From: Fagopyrum homotropicum
Taxonomy: Eukaryota > Streptophyta > Magnoliopsida > Caryophyllales > Polygonaceae
Assembly: GCA_033239125.1 (NCBI GenBank)
Contig: BSWB01000002.1
Coordinates: forward strand, 83,882,560 to 83,946,559
Reading direction: 5' to 3'
Length of the DNA: 64,000 bases
Each line of letters starts with the position of its first letter. The first letter of the stretch is position 1. The notes beneath the pieces were generated by a model that saw only the letters and a list, made by a program, of their open reading frames with translations, was not told where the DNA came from and made no database searches. Shown in pieces: positions 48,250 to 58,832 of the stretch. Made by a program: the position numbers and the translations under genes.

Positions 48250-48699
48250 TGTTACGCTAAGAACGTGACACGCAAAAGTCTTAAATTTATAACTCGATAT
48301 ATTTTTCCTAACTCCTAGCGAACCCGTAGTGTACGGGTCATTTTGTAGTAAGGATAGTATTCCAAGGTCGAACACAAAGACTAAGGTGAAATCGAGTCAA
48401 TAGTGACTAGTGATAGTGGGGATCTAGGCTAAGAAAAGAGAAAGAAATAAAAAAATGAAAATCTCAATTGTTTTCGGTTCGGTTTTGAGGTGATCAATCA
48501 AGGATCACGAATCATGCGAAATCAACAAACAACTAAGCTAACAACACAAATAAACAAGCCAACACGAGGTAGGTAATCAAAGAGAGAAAAGAGGATTCTA
48601 GGGGTTAGAAATTCCGGTTATGGCATAAGACTCAAGCTATCTAACAATCCTTGGATTAACTATGGTATGTTTGGAGTGGGTGTTTCTAAAATGGGATCA

Positions 48700-48962
48700 A
48701 TCACCGGGTAGGTCTCATGGTCCACTAATCCGTTCCTAAGGTCTCATCACCTGGTAAGTCTCAAAGAGCCTAAGGGTAGGAATTCTACACAAACTGGGAT
48801 GTCATCTAGGGATCTAACCTCTCTTTATCGGGTAAGTCTCGGAAAGGAAACTCCTAAACAACATTCCTAGCACAGTCAATCCAATAGCGGCTTGTGAGGC
48901 TCACTACTACCTAGAGTTCATCATCTTTTGTACCTAAGAGCAAGAATCACCGGGTAGGTCTC
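48700..48962 (-). repeat. Four GAGAC(C/T)TACC(C/A)GGTGA repeats, old LTR
   Basis: Plus-strand starts at 48700, 48746, 48824 and 48946; spacing 46, 78 and 122, mirroring the other lineages. Confidence 0.8.
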
Positions 48963-49083
48963 TTCTTACACTTAGTTGCTAACACTAGGTTACCCTAGGA
49001 TAGATCTAACTCAACAAACACTAGGATTTCAACAATCTAACAACCTAACACTCAGAATTATTAATGCAAGCAAGTCAGACAAA

Positions 49084-49141
49084 AATCACGGGCACTTCAT
49101 CAAGTCCACGGCCGTGGAACCCCCTAGAACAGGCCGTGATT
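49084..49141. repeat. Palindromic cassette of CCACGGCCGTGG type in the old LTR
   Basis: AATCACGGGC half site, full dyad TCCACGGCCGTGGA (49105-49118), half site GGCCGTGATTC. It lies at the place where A-type LTRs carry the TCGGCCGA version. Confidence 0.8.
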
Positions 49142-49738
49142 CACAACAGAGGCTAGGCTCGAGCAAACAATTCATCCAAGGGTACGCTTAAGTCTATCCT
49201 ATCATAGTCTAAGCCATAACCATCATTCCCTTACCCTAGAATCACATCTATTTAGCCAACAACATGCATCATCATTGTTACGTTTAGGAATAGGTGTTAT
49301 GTGCACGCAATAAGTCTTAAATTTATACTCGTTATAATTATCCTAACTCCTAGCGAACCCGCAGTGTACGGGACGTTTGTAGAAAGGTAAGTATTCCGAG
49401 GTCGAACACAAAGACTAAGGTGAAATCGAGTCAAGCAATGATCAAAGATAGTGTGAATCTAGACTAAGATAAGATGAGGAATAAAGAAAATGGAAAACAC
49501 AATGTTTTTGTTGGTTTTTGTGGTGATCAAACAAAGATCACAAGTCAAGCAAGATGATAAACAACTAACAACTCAATCTAGCAAACGAACAAGCAACACA
49601 AAGCACAAGAATATGATCAAGAGAAAAAAGTAGATTCTAGAGGTCAAGATTTCCGGTTATGGTATAGGACTCAAAGTTCTAAAAATTTCTAAAGACAAGC
49701 TGTGGTGTTTGGGAAAGAATGTTCACTAATGGAAGCGA

Positions 49739-49998
49739 TTACCGGGTAAGTCTCTCACTTCACTAATCCCACATCAAACTCCTATTACCGGGTAGGTCTC
49801 AAGGGGTTAGAGTAAGGAATTTCGCACAAACTAGATACTACTTAAGGGTAACCCTCTCCTTACCAGGTAAGTCTCGGAATAGGGAAATCTCAAGCAATAA
49901 TCCTAGCACACTCGATCCAATAGCGGCTTATGAGGCTCACTACTACCTAGCATTCATCATCTTAGGTATCTAAGGTCGGAAATCATCGGGTAGATCTC
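49739..49998 (-). repeat. Four GAGACTTACCCGGTAAT-type repeats, element A 3' LTR
   Basis: Plus-strand starts 49739, 49784, 49859 and 49982; spacing 45, 75 and 123. The copies in the 5' LTR span about 59294-59554. Confidence 0.85.
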
Positions 49999-50109
49999 TT
50001 CCCTCACTTAGATTGGTAGCATTAGGTGATCCTAAGCTAAATTAGGCTTAATAAACACTAGGATTTAAACAACCAAACACCCTAGCATGCAGATTTATCA
50101 TTTAGAGAG

Positions 50110-50189
50110 CAACAGAAGAATAAATCGGTCTGTTCTACAGATAAATCGGCCGATTTATCTGATGAACAGGTCGATTTTTCCTTCTGTTG
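50110..50189. repeat. U5-side palindromic cassette, element A 3' LTR
   Basis: A perfect outer inverted repeat CAACAGAAG / CTTCTGTTG (50110-50118 and 50181-50189) encloses AAATCGGTCTG, ATAAATCGGCCGATTTAT (50141-50158) and CAGGTCGATTTTT. The 5' LTR copy is at about 59667-59746. Confidence 0.85.
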
Positions 50190-50707
50190 TGAGTTTCGTG
50201 CTTATAAATCATCCTAAACTGACATTTAAGCCCATCCTATCATCACCCTAGCCATAACCATCAATCCATCACTCTAAAATCACAAGAAACTAGCCAATAA
50301 TATGCATATCAAGATCCGAAATCATCAAACAAGCAAACATGGTGTTCATGGATGAGTAATGAAAGATGAGTAAGCAAAATCAATAAATCTCAGCCAAAGA
50401 CTAGTTGTAGCAAGACTTACAAACTCTAGAATGAAGATTCAAAACGTTCTTAACAATCCTTGCAATTAGTTCTCCAATCCAAGACTACAAAATCACTCTA
50501 AACTCTTAGAATGGTGTTCTTCTTCTTCCTTCAATCTTTTTGAGCTTTTCTTCTCCTCCAATCTTCCTCCCCAATTGATGAGCTGTGAATGAGAGTGTGT
50601 GTGTGGAGAGATGCTCAGCAACCACCTGAGGGACCACTTATATTCTCCACCAAGAGCAAGGACGGACAAGAGATCGTGGGACACGTGGCTTAAGCTGTCA
50701 AAGCCTC

Positions 50708-50766
50708 AAAAATCGACCCAGTGGACAAAAATTGGACGATTTATCTGCTTGCTGGTCCGATTTTCT
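50708..50766. repeat. U3 palindromic cassette, element A 3' LTR
   Basis: AAAATCGACCCAG, AAAATTGGACGATTTAT and GGTCCGATTTTC: the same layout with a worn central dyad. The 5' LTR copy (60264-60322) has AAAATCGGACGATTTAT. Confidence 0.7.
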
Positions 50767-51093
50767 TCAGCAGAAAGGTGTTATGCTCATTTAGCCATGA
50801 GTTGATCCATTGCTCGCACCAATAGTGGTATTTGTGTCCTTTGTTGCTCCAATTATGCTCCTCCAAAGCTTTGGATGTGTACCATCATGAGGCTTGGCCC
50901 TCAAATGTATCGATTAACGTCCAATAGATCCCCGAATTACCTACAAAACCGATAAAAGGTAGTGTAGACGTCTTTTCTAGAAATGTGCGTGAATTGAGCG
51001 AAGACGTCATGAATCAATGCCAAAAACTTGCACGAATGAATGAGAAATCTATCTAAGTGACTACCTAATCCTAAGTCATAAATCTTGTTATCA

Positions 51094-51113
51094 AAAATAC
51101 CCCATACTTAAGG
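51094..51113 (-). promoter_or_regulatory. Polypurine tract of element A
   Basis: Minus strand CCTTAAGTATGGGGTATTTT, directly before the 3' LTR; the AAGTATGGGGT core is at 51099-51109. Confidence 0.75.
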
Positions 51114-52333
51114 TTTGCTCGTCCCCGAGCAAATTCCCAACTATAGACTAAGAGATGACATGATTTATGTATGCAGAAAAATTGTCAAAGTCTTTTGGAG
51201 TTGTGCTTCTAATATTGGATCACCTTCATAGTCATGTTTCATGGAAATGGACAAGCAATTATGCATCAATTAAATGAAAGCATGGAAAGACAATTACACT
51301 TAACTTGATAGCATGCAATGAAATGTAAAGATGAAGAAGTCAAGATGATCATGAGCATATCCAATCTAAATCACTTAGTCTTACACACATGCAAGTAGGT
51401 CATAAGGACTTGTGAAATAGAAGGCCAAGAAACGTTGTGATTAGGCGGGAGTTTTCTAGGCTTTGTGATGCTAATCCGGGAAAGGAACTAAACAATCACA
51501 ACTTCAAATTTTCTTATCAACTTCCCTCAAGTGTATGTTTTTCTTCATTTTCTTTTCTTTCTTTTATTTTTTGAGACAATGGCATTGGTGTGCAAAAGCC
51601 GAAACCTTGGTGATTAGCCATTTTCGGGCTTTTTCTATTTTTCGAGATGCATCCACACCGGGCACACATACCAAAGCTCGTTAGGACTATCGGTTTATTT
51701 GACTTTGGCAAGGCACCAACACCCGATTATGCGAAGTGTACCGAGTTACTTGTCATTTAAACCAACGTCCCCAAACCTATATTTTTGTCTACACTTTCAC
51801 AACAAATTCAGCATTCTATTCATGGCATTCTTTCATCAACACCTTCACCCCACACTTGCTTTTCACACACATCAACACACTAGCATGCTCCTATTCCCGG
51901 ATGGGTCAAAAGAGGTCAATTTATATCAATTGAGGTGCTCAAACAACGTGATCAAGATGAGAAGTAGAGGAAAATGAATTGCCTTAATCACTCCTAATTG
52001 ATGTGAAAGAACTAGCATGCAATTTCGACTTTCAATACTCAATTCAATCAAGGCAAACATTCATGATCACAAATCATTCATGGTTTCAAGAGAAGTACTT
52101 CAAGTCCACATATACATTCATCAATTTAACACATATGGCCATCCATAGCCAATCCACAAGACAAGGTTCATCATTAGGGTCATATCCAAGCCTAGAAAGC
52201 ACAAAATATTTTTTAAATTTTCTGATTTTTTTGGATTTTTCGAAATATGTATGTACAATGCAAGACATAATGAAACATGTGACAATATTAAACTATCCTA
52301 GATGCTAATCATGCAAGTGATCATGAAAACCCC

Positions 52334-52344
52334 ACCCCATACTT
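52334..52344 (-). promoter_or_regulatory. Second PPT-like 11-mer, element A
   Basis: AAGTATGGGGT followed by GGGG on the minus strand, as in A-n at 28703. Confidence 0.45.
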
Positions 52345-52609
52345 AGAAACACATTGTCCCTAATGTGTAAACTAAATAAAGAAGTGAAAGAGAGTCCTCA
52401 CAATGTAAAATTGGTGATGCTTTGGTATTTCGGTTCACATTGAATGATGATGGTGGATGATCGATCAAGGATGGTAGAGAGCTCTTGATGTTCGTTATGA
52501 TGTCGGAACCCGCGCTTGGCACCGCAAGCCGTCCAAGTTCCACGTCTGCTCCACCCATGCTTGATTGGAGATCATCACTTTCCCTTGTACAGAGGAAAAA
52601 TCGCCCCAT
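52343..52609 (-). CDS. Small open frame matching 28441-28704 of A-n (doubtful gene)
   Basis: 88 codons, nearly collinear with the A-n frame and sharing its end (Y-T-L-G-T-M-C-F). The starts differ. See the A-n entry for why coding is uncertain. Confidence 0.25.
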   Translation of the reverse strand: MGRFFLCTRESDDLQSSMGGADVELGRLAVPSAGSDIITNIKSSLPSLIDHPPSSFNVNRNTKASPILHCEDSLSLLYLVYTLGTMCF

Positions 52610-52655
52610 AGCCTAGGAAAATCGGCCGATTTATTGATGAACAGGCCGATTTTTC
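52598..52655. repeat. Palindromic cassette in the 3' region of element A
   Basis: AAAAATCGCCCC half site, AAAATCGGCCGATTTA (about 52618-52632), then CAGGCCGATTTTTC. Confidence 0.75.
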
Positions 52656-52913
52656 TGGGTGCTTTCCTCTTCGTCCATGTGCTTGGATCTTGTTCCTTCA
52701 ACTGGTCCATGAGGCTTTCACATGACCTCCAACATCCCATAACTCATGACAATCAACAAGATCTAGCACCCAAAAACACAAAAGAAAAACAAAGCACACC
52801 AAGAGTGAGATTAAACAAAAGCAAGAAAAACACAAGGAAAAGTATATACCAATGGGTTGCCTCCCATTAAGCGCTTCTTTAAGGTCATTAGCTTGACCAA
52901 ATTTAGGAGTGTT

Positions 52914-55900
52914 TCAATCGAGGTGAAGCGGGGCAATCACTTCCACCGGGGCTTCCGGGATGTACTTCTTCAATCGATGCCCATTCACCTTGAAGTTACC
53001 ACAATGATCTCCTCCTATCTCCACCGCTCCATGAGGAAAGACCTTCTTCACAACATAGGGCCCGGTCCATCTTGATTTGAGCTTTCCGGGAAAAAGCCGC
53101 AGCCTTGAGTTGAAGAGAAGGACAAGGTCTCCTTCACTCAACTCTTTCGGGGTGATCCTCTTGTCATGCCATCGCTTGGTTCTCTCCTTGTAGATCCGAG
53201 CATTCTCATATGCATCCAACCGGATCTCCTCAAGGGCGTTCATGTCTAGCAACCGCTTTTCTCCGGCCTCTTTGAGATCAAAATTTAGCCACCTTATAGC
53301 CCAATATGCTCGATGCTCCATCTCTACCGGAAGGTGGCAAGACTTTCCATAGACCAACTTGTAAGGAGTGGTGCCAATTGGTGTTTTGAAGGCGGTCCTA
53401 TATGCCCACAAGGCATCATCGAGCTTCATAGCCCAATCTTTTCTCGTCCTTGATACCGTCTTCTCAAGAATGGCCTTGATCTCCCGGTTGGAGATCTCCA
53501 CTCGGCCACTAGTTTGGGGATGGTAAGGTGTTGCCACCTTATGAGTCACCCCATACTTAGCCAAAAGTGCTCCAAAGTTCCTATTAGTGAAGTGCTTCCC
53601 TCCATCACTTATGATCACCCTTGGTGTTCCAAACCTAGGGAAGATCACTCGGTTGAAGAGCCGCACCACCACCTTGGCATCATTTGTAGGAGAGCCGATT
53701 GCCTCCACCCATCTCGAAACATAGTCAACCGCCAATAGGATGTAGAGGTTGCCACATGAAGAAGGGAATGGTCCGATGAAGTCCACACCCCACATATCAA
53801 ATATCTCTACCTCTTGTATGTTGTTCAAGGGCATCTCATTTCTCCTTGAGATGTTGCCCGTCCTTTGGCAAGCATCACAAGCTACCACGAAGCCTTGCAC
53901 GTCTTTGAACAAACTTGGCCAAAAGAAACCCGATTGTAGCACCTTCGCACATGTCTTGTGTGCGCTAGCATGCCCTCCACATGGCAAGGAATGACAATGG
54001 CGGATCACACTCTCCACCTCATCCTCCGGTATGCATCTTCTAAACATTCCATCCGGCCCTCTCTTGAACAAAAGTGGTTCACTCCAATAGTAGTGCCTCA
54101 CATCCTTGAAGAACTTCTTCCTTTGGGCATATGTCAAACCGGGAGGCACTTCCTCACACACAAGATAGTTCACAATGTCGGCATACCATGGCTCACTTCC
54201 TCTAGACACTTGGAACAAGCATTCCTCCACCATTTGCAATTGCTCATCCCGGAATGAGTCATCAATCAGGATGTCATCTCTCTCAAGCTCTATCGGTGGG
54301 AGTCTACTAAGGTGATCCGCCACGGAGTTCTCGGATCCCTTCTTGTCCCGGATTTCCAAGTCAAACTCTTGAAGAAGAAGGATCCACCGAATCAACCTAG
54401 GCTTGGCATCCTTCTTGGTAAGTAGATAACGGATCGCAGCATGATCCGTATAAACTATGACCTTCGCTCCAACAAGATAGGAGCGGAACTTTTCAAATGC
54501 ATACACAACCGCTAGCAACTCCTTTTCGGTGGTAGCATAATTGAGTTGGGCATCATCTAGCGTCTTGCTAGCATAATAAATAGCATGAGTTTTCCCATTT
54601 TTCCTTTGCCCCAAAACAGCCCCAATGGCTACATCGCTTGCATCACACATGATCTCAAACGGTAAGCTCCAATCCGGAGGTTGCATTATAGGTGCGGAGA
54701 TCAAGGCGTTCGTCAACCTACAAAAAGCTTCAAGGCAATCTTTGGAGAAGACAAAATCAACATCCTTCATTAGTAGGTTAGTGAGAGGCTTAGAAATTTT
54801 AGAGAAATCTTGAATGAACCTCCGGTAAAAACCGGCATGCCCTAGAAAGCTCCTTACCCCCTTCACCGAGGTAGGTGGTGGCAACTTCTCTATCGTCTCA
54901 ATCTTGGCCCTATCAACCTCAATGCCACGGTTAGACACCAAGTGTCCTAACACGATACCTTCACTTACCATGAAGTGGCATTTTTCCCAATTCAAGACAA
55001 GATTTGTCTCCTCACATCTTTGCAATACTAAGGACAAGTTAGCCAAGCAATTATCAAAGGAAGAACCATAAACAGAGAAATCATCCATGAACACTTCCAT
55101 GATATCTTCAATGTATTCCGAAAAGATAGCCATCATACACCTTTGGAAGGTGGTGGGTGCATTACACAACCCAAATGGCATTCTCCTATATGCAAAAGTA
55201 CCCCATGGACATGTAAAGGTTGTTTTCTCTTGATCATCGGGGTGGATAGGGATTTGGAAGAATCCAATATAGCCATCTAGGTAGCAAAAATGAGAATGTT
55301 GAGCTAACCTCTCTAGCATTTGGTCAATGAAGGGGAGAGGGAAGTGATCTTTCCTAGAGGCCATGTTAAGCTTTCTATAATCAATACACATCCTCCATCC
55401 CGTAACCGTCCTAGTTGGGATTAGTTCATTGTTCTCATTGGTTACTACGGTCATCCCACCCTTCTTTGGTACTACATGAACGGGACTAACCCACTTACTA
55501 TCCGAGATAGGGTAGATAATTCCCGCATCTAGCAACTTAATGATCTCCTTCTTAACTACCTCTTTCATTATAGGATTCAATCTCCTTTGATGCTCAATAG
55601 AGGGTTTATGATTATCTTCCATCATTATCCTATGCATGCACAAAGATGGTTTGATGCCAACAAGATCATCAATGGTGTATCCTATTGCCTTTCTATGCAG
55701 TTTCAATTCATTCAACAATCTATTAAGCTCATCATTATTCAAAGATGCATTCACAATCACCGGATAAGTAGAATTTGAACCAAGGAAAGCATACTTTAAA
55801 TGAGAAGGAAGAGGTTTAAGATCAAGTTGAGGGGGACCTTTTTCGGTTAGAGACGATCCATACAATGTAGGTTGAGATGATTGCAAAGCCATGGAAGCCT

Positions 55901-58691
55901 CCTTGAAGTCCCTTGATGATTGCTCATACTCAAGTGGTTGATGCTGAAAAGACTCAGGAAAATCGACCCAGGAAGAAAAATCGGTCGATTTTTCTGAAGG
56001 GGGGTCGATCTGAGTTTCTGTTTTGGCAAAACTGGCTGAAATTTCAGCATAAGTACAAAAATCGGCCGATTTTTGGCCCCCAGTCCGATTTTTCTGGCAG
56101 TTTTCCTCTTCTTCTAGCACTTCAAACCCAACACTTGGTAGCTCGTCCAATGCATTCAAGGCCTTGATTACTTCATTGCTACTCTCCTCAATTCCTTCTT
56201 CCATCAAGCTTGAGCTAAGAACTCTCTCAAGTGGATCCTTGAGCAAGATTGAGCTCACAACCTCTCTAGACTCCTCTTCTTCAACTATGTTGAATATATC
56301 CTCATCAAGGGTTGGGCCCTTCATCATTGTTGATAGCTTGAACTTGATGTTTTCTTCTCCAATGTTGAAGGAGAGGGTTCCATTCTTGCAATCCACTAGA
56401 CATCCGGAAATAGCTAGGAAAGGTTTCCCCAAGATGATAGGAACCGGATAGTCCGCCGGGATATCCAAAACAACGAAGTCTATAGGCACATAGAACTTCC
56501 CTAATTGCACCGGGATGTCTTCCAAGATCCCAACCGGATGAGTGATTGAGCGGTCCGCCATGTAAAGGGTCATCTTGACCGGCTTTGGCTCTCCTAGCCC
56601 AACCTTGTTGCAAAGTGCAAGCGGGATGATGCTTACACTTGCCCCAAGATCGCATAGGGCATCATACTTTACTTCTCCTACTCCGATCGGCACACAAAAG
56701 GATCCCGGATCCCTTAGCTTGGGAGGCATCTCCTCCTTCATCGTTTGAATCAACTCCGAGGATCTCTTAGTCATCCTTATCTCACCATACTCCTCCAACT
56801 TCCTTTTGTTGGAGAGTATTTCCTTCAAGAACTTGCCATATGCCGGCATCCCTAAAATAGCATCCATGAACGGAATGTTAATATGCAATTTAGACATTAG
56901 TTCAAGGAACTTACCAAAGTGACTGTCCAAGCGAGCTCTTGCTCGTGATTGAGGGAACGGTAGTGGTGGCTTGTATGGAGGCGGTGCCACATAGGTTGGC
57001 TCTACATCTTTGCTCTTGCCTCCATCTCCTTGCAAAGTTTCTTCTTCATTTACCACTTGCTTCCCTTTAGCATTCTCCTTGGGCAAAGGATCCTTCATGC
57101 TTAACCCACTTCTTGTTGTAATAGCCAACACTTGGCCTCTTGGGTTTTCTTCGGTTCTTCCGGGAAGCTTTCCCGGATCTCTATGTGCTTCACCCGCCTT
57201 TTGGAATACTTGTGCTTCCAACACCTTTTGAGCCTTTGAGATAGAAGTCACCGTGCTCTCAAGACCGCTCAACCTTCCAAGTAATTGCTCAAACATCATT
57301 TCGGTTCTATCCTTTGGAGGTTGAGTGAATCCGGGTGGAGGTTCTTGTGAAGCTCTTGGTGGTGGAGTTGTGCTTGTAGAAGCGGGAGGGTTCGAGGCTC
57401 CATCCGGGTTAGAGTAAGAAAACCCGGGATGGTTATGGTTGGGCCGGTAATTGTTGAATTGCCGGTTGTTGTTGAAGTTCCTTGGGCCTTGGTAGTTGTT
57501 GTAGTTGCCCCTTCCCATGTAATTCACATCCTCCTCCTTGGAAGACAAGTTAGCTTGTAGAAGCACTTGAGGGGTTGCTTGGTTCTTCAAGGTTGTAGCA
57601 CACAACTCTCTCAAGGACTTTAGCTCGTTGTTGATGGCGTCGAGCTTGAAGTTGCTCATGGTGACCTCACTCACCTCATATGCTCCCGCCTTTCTCCCTT
57701 CACTCTTTCTATGGGAGTATTTCTCAATCACAAGAGCTTGCTTCTCCACAAACTCCCAAGCATCATCTACATGCTTCTCCATGAAAGTCCCACCGGAAAG
57801 GGATTGGAGCTTGAATTGGCTATCTTCATCAAGTCCCTTGAAGTAGATCTCCAATAGCTCAATTTTCGGTATGCCATGGTGTGGACAATCTAGGAGAAGG
57901 TCTTTAAATCTCTCCCAAGACTTGAACAAACTCTCTCTATCCTTCATCACGAAGGCATTGATCTTCCCTCTTAATTCGGTAGTCTTGGAAGGTGGGAAGA
58001 ACTTAGTCAAAAACTCGGTTGTCATCTCCTCCCAAGTACCAACTCGCCCTTGTGGAATAGATTGATACCAAGCCAAGGCTTTGTCCTTAAGAGAGAAGGA
58101 GAAAGCCCTTAGCTTATGGTTGTTGCTCTCCAATCTTGGCGGTCTAAGAGTCTCCATCAAAATCTCATAGTTCATCAAATGTTGGTGAGGAGACTCTCCT
58201 TCCATCCCTCCAAATTGATTATGCCGGATCATTTGTAGAACTTGAGGGCGGAGCTCATAGTTGTGGGCTGCGGGATCTCCTAAGTTCACACCCGGACGGT
58301 GTGCTCTTTGTGCCGGATCCATACGCCTCCCTAGGGTTTGTGGCTCTTCAATGGCAATAGGCACAACCCTAACATTAGCCGCCGGCTGCGGTTGTTCCAT
58401 CGGTGGTGGAGGAGGTGGAGGTTGTCGGCGATTAAGCTCTCCTTGAACAAGGGCTTGCCTAATCTCCTCAATCTCCCTCCTAGTTTCCTCTTGCCTCTCA
58501 TTGGCAAGTCTCCTTTCTTCCTCCAAGAGCTCATCTCTTAGCCTTATTTGCTCTAAGGCTTCATCCAACTCAGCTTGGAGGTTTCTTCCGGCCATCTCTT
58601 TCTCTTTTCGGATGTTCTTGGATCTAGATCGAAGGGTTTTCTCCGGTTCGGGATCGAATGGAGCTAAATCCTTGCCACGAGATCTTCGCAT
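52914..58691 (-). CDS. gag-pol: Gag-Pol polyprotein of Athila element A (1925 aa)
   Basis: A single open frame. The start chosen is MRRSRGKDL at 58691, matching the start of B1; an ATG at 58739 would add 16 unrelated residues. Order: N-terminal coiled coil (about 30-90), Gag domain (about 190-300, with FLTKFFPPSK and CPHHGI), an Asn/Arg/Gly-rich tail without CCHC knuckle (about 390-422), linker, aspartic protease (D681 in D-L-G-A-S), variable linker containing two palindromic cassettes (KSADF and KSTDF residues), reverse transcriptase (F-M-D-D at 1201-1204), RNase H (MCDASD near 1350), integrase HHCC (about 1567-1608), core D1637, D1696 and E1732 with exactly 35 residues between the last two, and a GPY/F-like W-T-G-P-Y near 1874. 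Everything needed for reverse transcription and integration appears present, so this copy looks autonomous. Gag and Pol are not separated by a stop or frameshift, so ratio control is not evident. Confidence 0.95.
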   Translation of the reverse strand: MRRSRGKDLAPFDPEPEKTLRSRSKNIRKEKEMAGRNLQAELDEALEQIRLRDELLEEERRLANERQEETRREIEEIRQALVQGELNRRQPPPPPPPMEQPQPAANVRVVPIAIEEPQTLGRRMDPAQRAHRPGVNLGDPAAHNYELRPQVLQMIRHNQFGGMEGESPHQHLMNYEILMETLRPPRLESNNHKLRAFSFSLKDKALAWYQSIPQGRVGTWEEMTTEFLTKFFPPSKTTELRGKINAFVMKDRESLFKSWERFKDLLLDCPHHGIPKIELLEIYFKGLDEDSQFKLQSLSGGTFMEKHVDDAWEFVEKQALVIEKYSHRKSEGRKAGAYEVSEVTMSNFKLDAINNELKSLRELCATTLKNQATPQVLLQANLSSKEEDVNYMGRGNYNNYQGPRNFNNNRQFNNYRPNHNHPGFSYSNPDGASNPPASTSTTPPPRASQEPPPGFTQPPKDRTEMMFEQLLGRLSGLESTVTSISKAQKVLEAQVFQKAGEAHRDPGKLPGRTEENPRGQVLAITTRSGLSMKDPLPKENAKGKQVVNEEETLQGDGGKSKDVEPTYVAPPPYKPPLPFPQSRARARLDSHFGKFLELMSKLHINIPFMDAILGMPAYGKFLKEILSNKRKLEEYGEIRMTKRSSELIQTMKEEMPPKLRDPGSFCVPIGVGEVKYDALCDLGASVSIIPLALCNKVGLGEPKPVKMTLYMADRSITHPVGILEDIPVQLGKFYVPIDFVVLDIPADYPVPIILGKPFLAISGCLVDCKNGTLSFNIGEENIKFKLSTMMKGPTLDEDIFNIVEEEESREVVSSILLKDPLERVLSSSLMEEGIEESSNEVIKALNALDELPSVGFEVLEEEENCQKNRTGGQKSADFCTYAEISASFAKTETQIDPPSEKSTDFSSWVDFPESFQHQPLEYEQSSRDFKEASMALQSSQPTLYGSSLTEKGPPQLDLKPLPSHLKYAFLGSNSTYPVIVNASLNNDELNRLLNELKLHRKAIGYTIDDLVGIKPSLCMHRIMMEDNHKPSIEHQRRLNPIMKEVVKKEIIKLLDAGIIYPISDSKWVSPVHVVPKKGGMTVVTNENNELIPTRTVTGWRMCIDYRKLNMASRKDHFPLPFIDQMLERLAQHSHFCYLDGYIGFFQIPIHPDDQEKTTFTCPWGTFAYRRMPFGLCNAPTTFQRCMMAIFSEYIEDIMEVFMDDFSVYGSSFDNCLANLSLVLQRCEETNLVLNWEKCHFMVSEGIVLGHLVSNRGIEVDRAKIETIEKLPPPTSVKGVRSFLGHAGFYRRFIQDFSKISKPLTNLLMKDVDFVFSKDCLEAFCRLTNALISAPIMQPPDWSLPFEIMCDASDVAIGAVLGQRKNGKTHAIYYASKTLDDAQLNYATTEKELLAVVYAFEKFRSYLVGAKVIVYTDHAAIRYLLTKKDAKPRLIRWILLLQEFDLEIRDKKGSENSVADHLSRLPPIELERDDILIDDSFRDEQLQMVEECLFQVSRGSEPWYADIVNYLVCEEVPPGLTYAQRKKFFKDVRHYYWSEPLLFKRGPDGMFRRCIPEDEVESVIRHCHSLPCGGHASAHKTCAKVLQSGFFWPSLFKDVQGFVVACDACQRTGNISRRNEMPLNNIQEVEIFDMWGVDFIGPFPSSCGNLYILLAVDYVSRWVEAIGSPTNDAKVVVRLFNRVIFPRFGTPRVIISDGGKHFTNRNFGALLAKYGVTHKVATPYHPQTSGRVEISNREIKAILEKTVSRTRKDWAMKLDDALWAYRTAFKTPIGTTPYKLVYGKSCHLPVEMEHRAYWAIRWLNFDLKEAGEKRLLDMNALEEIRLDAYENARIYKERTKRWHDKRITPKELSEGDLVLLFNSRLRLFPGKLKSRWTGPYVVKKVFPHGAVEIGGDHCGNFKVNGHRLKKYIPEAPVEVIAPLHLD
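53548..53558 (-). promoter_or_regulatory. PPT 11-mer inside integrase (candidate central PPT), element A
   Basis: AAGTATGGGGT codes K-Y-G-V at residue 1712, between the second Asp and the Glu of the integrase core, and equals the terminal PPT core. Confidence 0.45.
55960..56094. repeat. Two palindromic cassettes inside pol of element A
   Basis: First: AAAATCGACCCAGG, AAAAATCGGTCGATTTTT (near 55976-55993), GGGGTCGATC. Second: AAAAATCGGCCGATTTTT (near 56057-56074) followed by CAGTCCGATTTTTC. They sit in the protease-RT linker in frame, as the CCACGGCCGTGG cassette does in B1. Confidence 0.8.
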
Positions 58692-58808
58692 ACACCTAAA
58701 GAGAGAGATGATGTCCTGAAAAGCAAAGACATACACCAAAGAGAGATCAAAAGCAACAAGAAAGATCTACACTATAAACAATCACGAAATGACTCAATCT
58801 AGACCTAG

Positions 58809-58826
58809 TCCCCGGCAACGGCGCCA
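58809..58826 (-). promoter_or_regulatory. Primer-binding site, tRNA-Asp (element A)
   Basis: Minus strand TGGCGCCGTTGCCGGGGA, six bases after the 5' LTR. Confidence 0.93.
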
Positions 58827-58832
58827 AAAACT

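Larger units (their letters stand above)
48250..49275 (-). repeat. Old Athila LTR, left fragment (split by element A)
   Basis: Begins TGTTACGCTAAGAACG on the plus strand, the LTR end facing away from any PBS, so it is a 3' or solo LTR. It has the backbone of the A-type LTRs (U5 block 48319-48338, four GGGTARGTCTC repeats 48700-48962) but carries a CCACGGCCGTGG-type cassette at 49084-49141. The flank GATTA (48245-48249) is a candidate TSD. Confidence 0.8.
49276..51093 (-). repeat. 3' LTR of element A
   Basis: 1818 bp; TGATAACAAG start and CGTAACA end on the minus strand. Cassettes are at 50121-50189 and 50708-50766; the G-box and TATA region (about 50636-50690) matches that of A-n. Confidence 0.94.
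51114..52913 (-). other. 3' region of element A between pol and 3' LTR
   Basis: About 1.8 kb, collinear with that of A-n, with a cassette (52598-52655), a second PPT-like 11-mer (52334-52344) and a small open frame (52343-52609). No envelope-like protein is visible. Confidence 0.75.

Noticed and set aside
58690..58735. A tiny intron before the Gag start of element A (GTATGT ... TTTTCAG)
   Set aside because: The interval is about 24 bases, far below plant intron size, and is not conserved in A-n.
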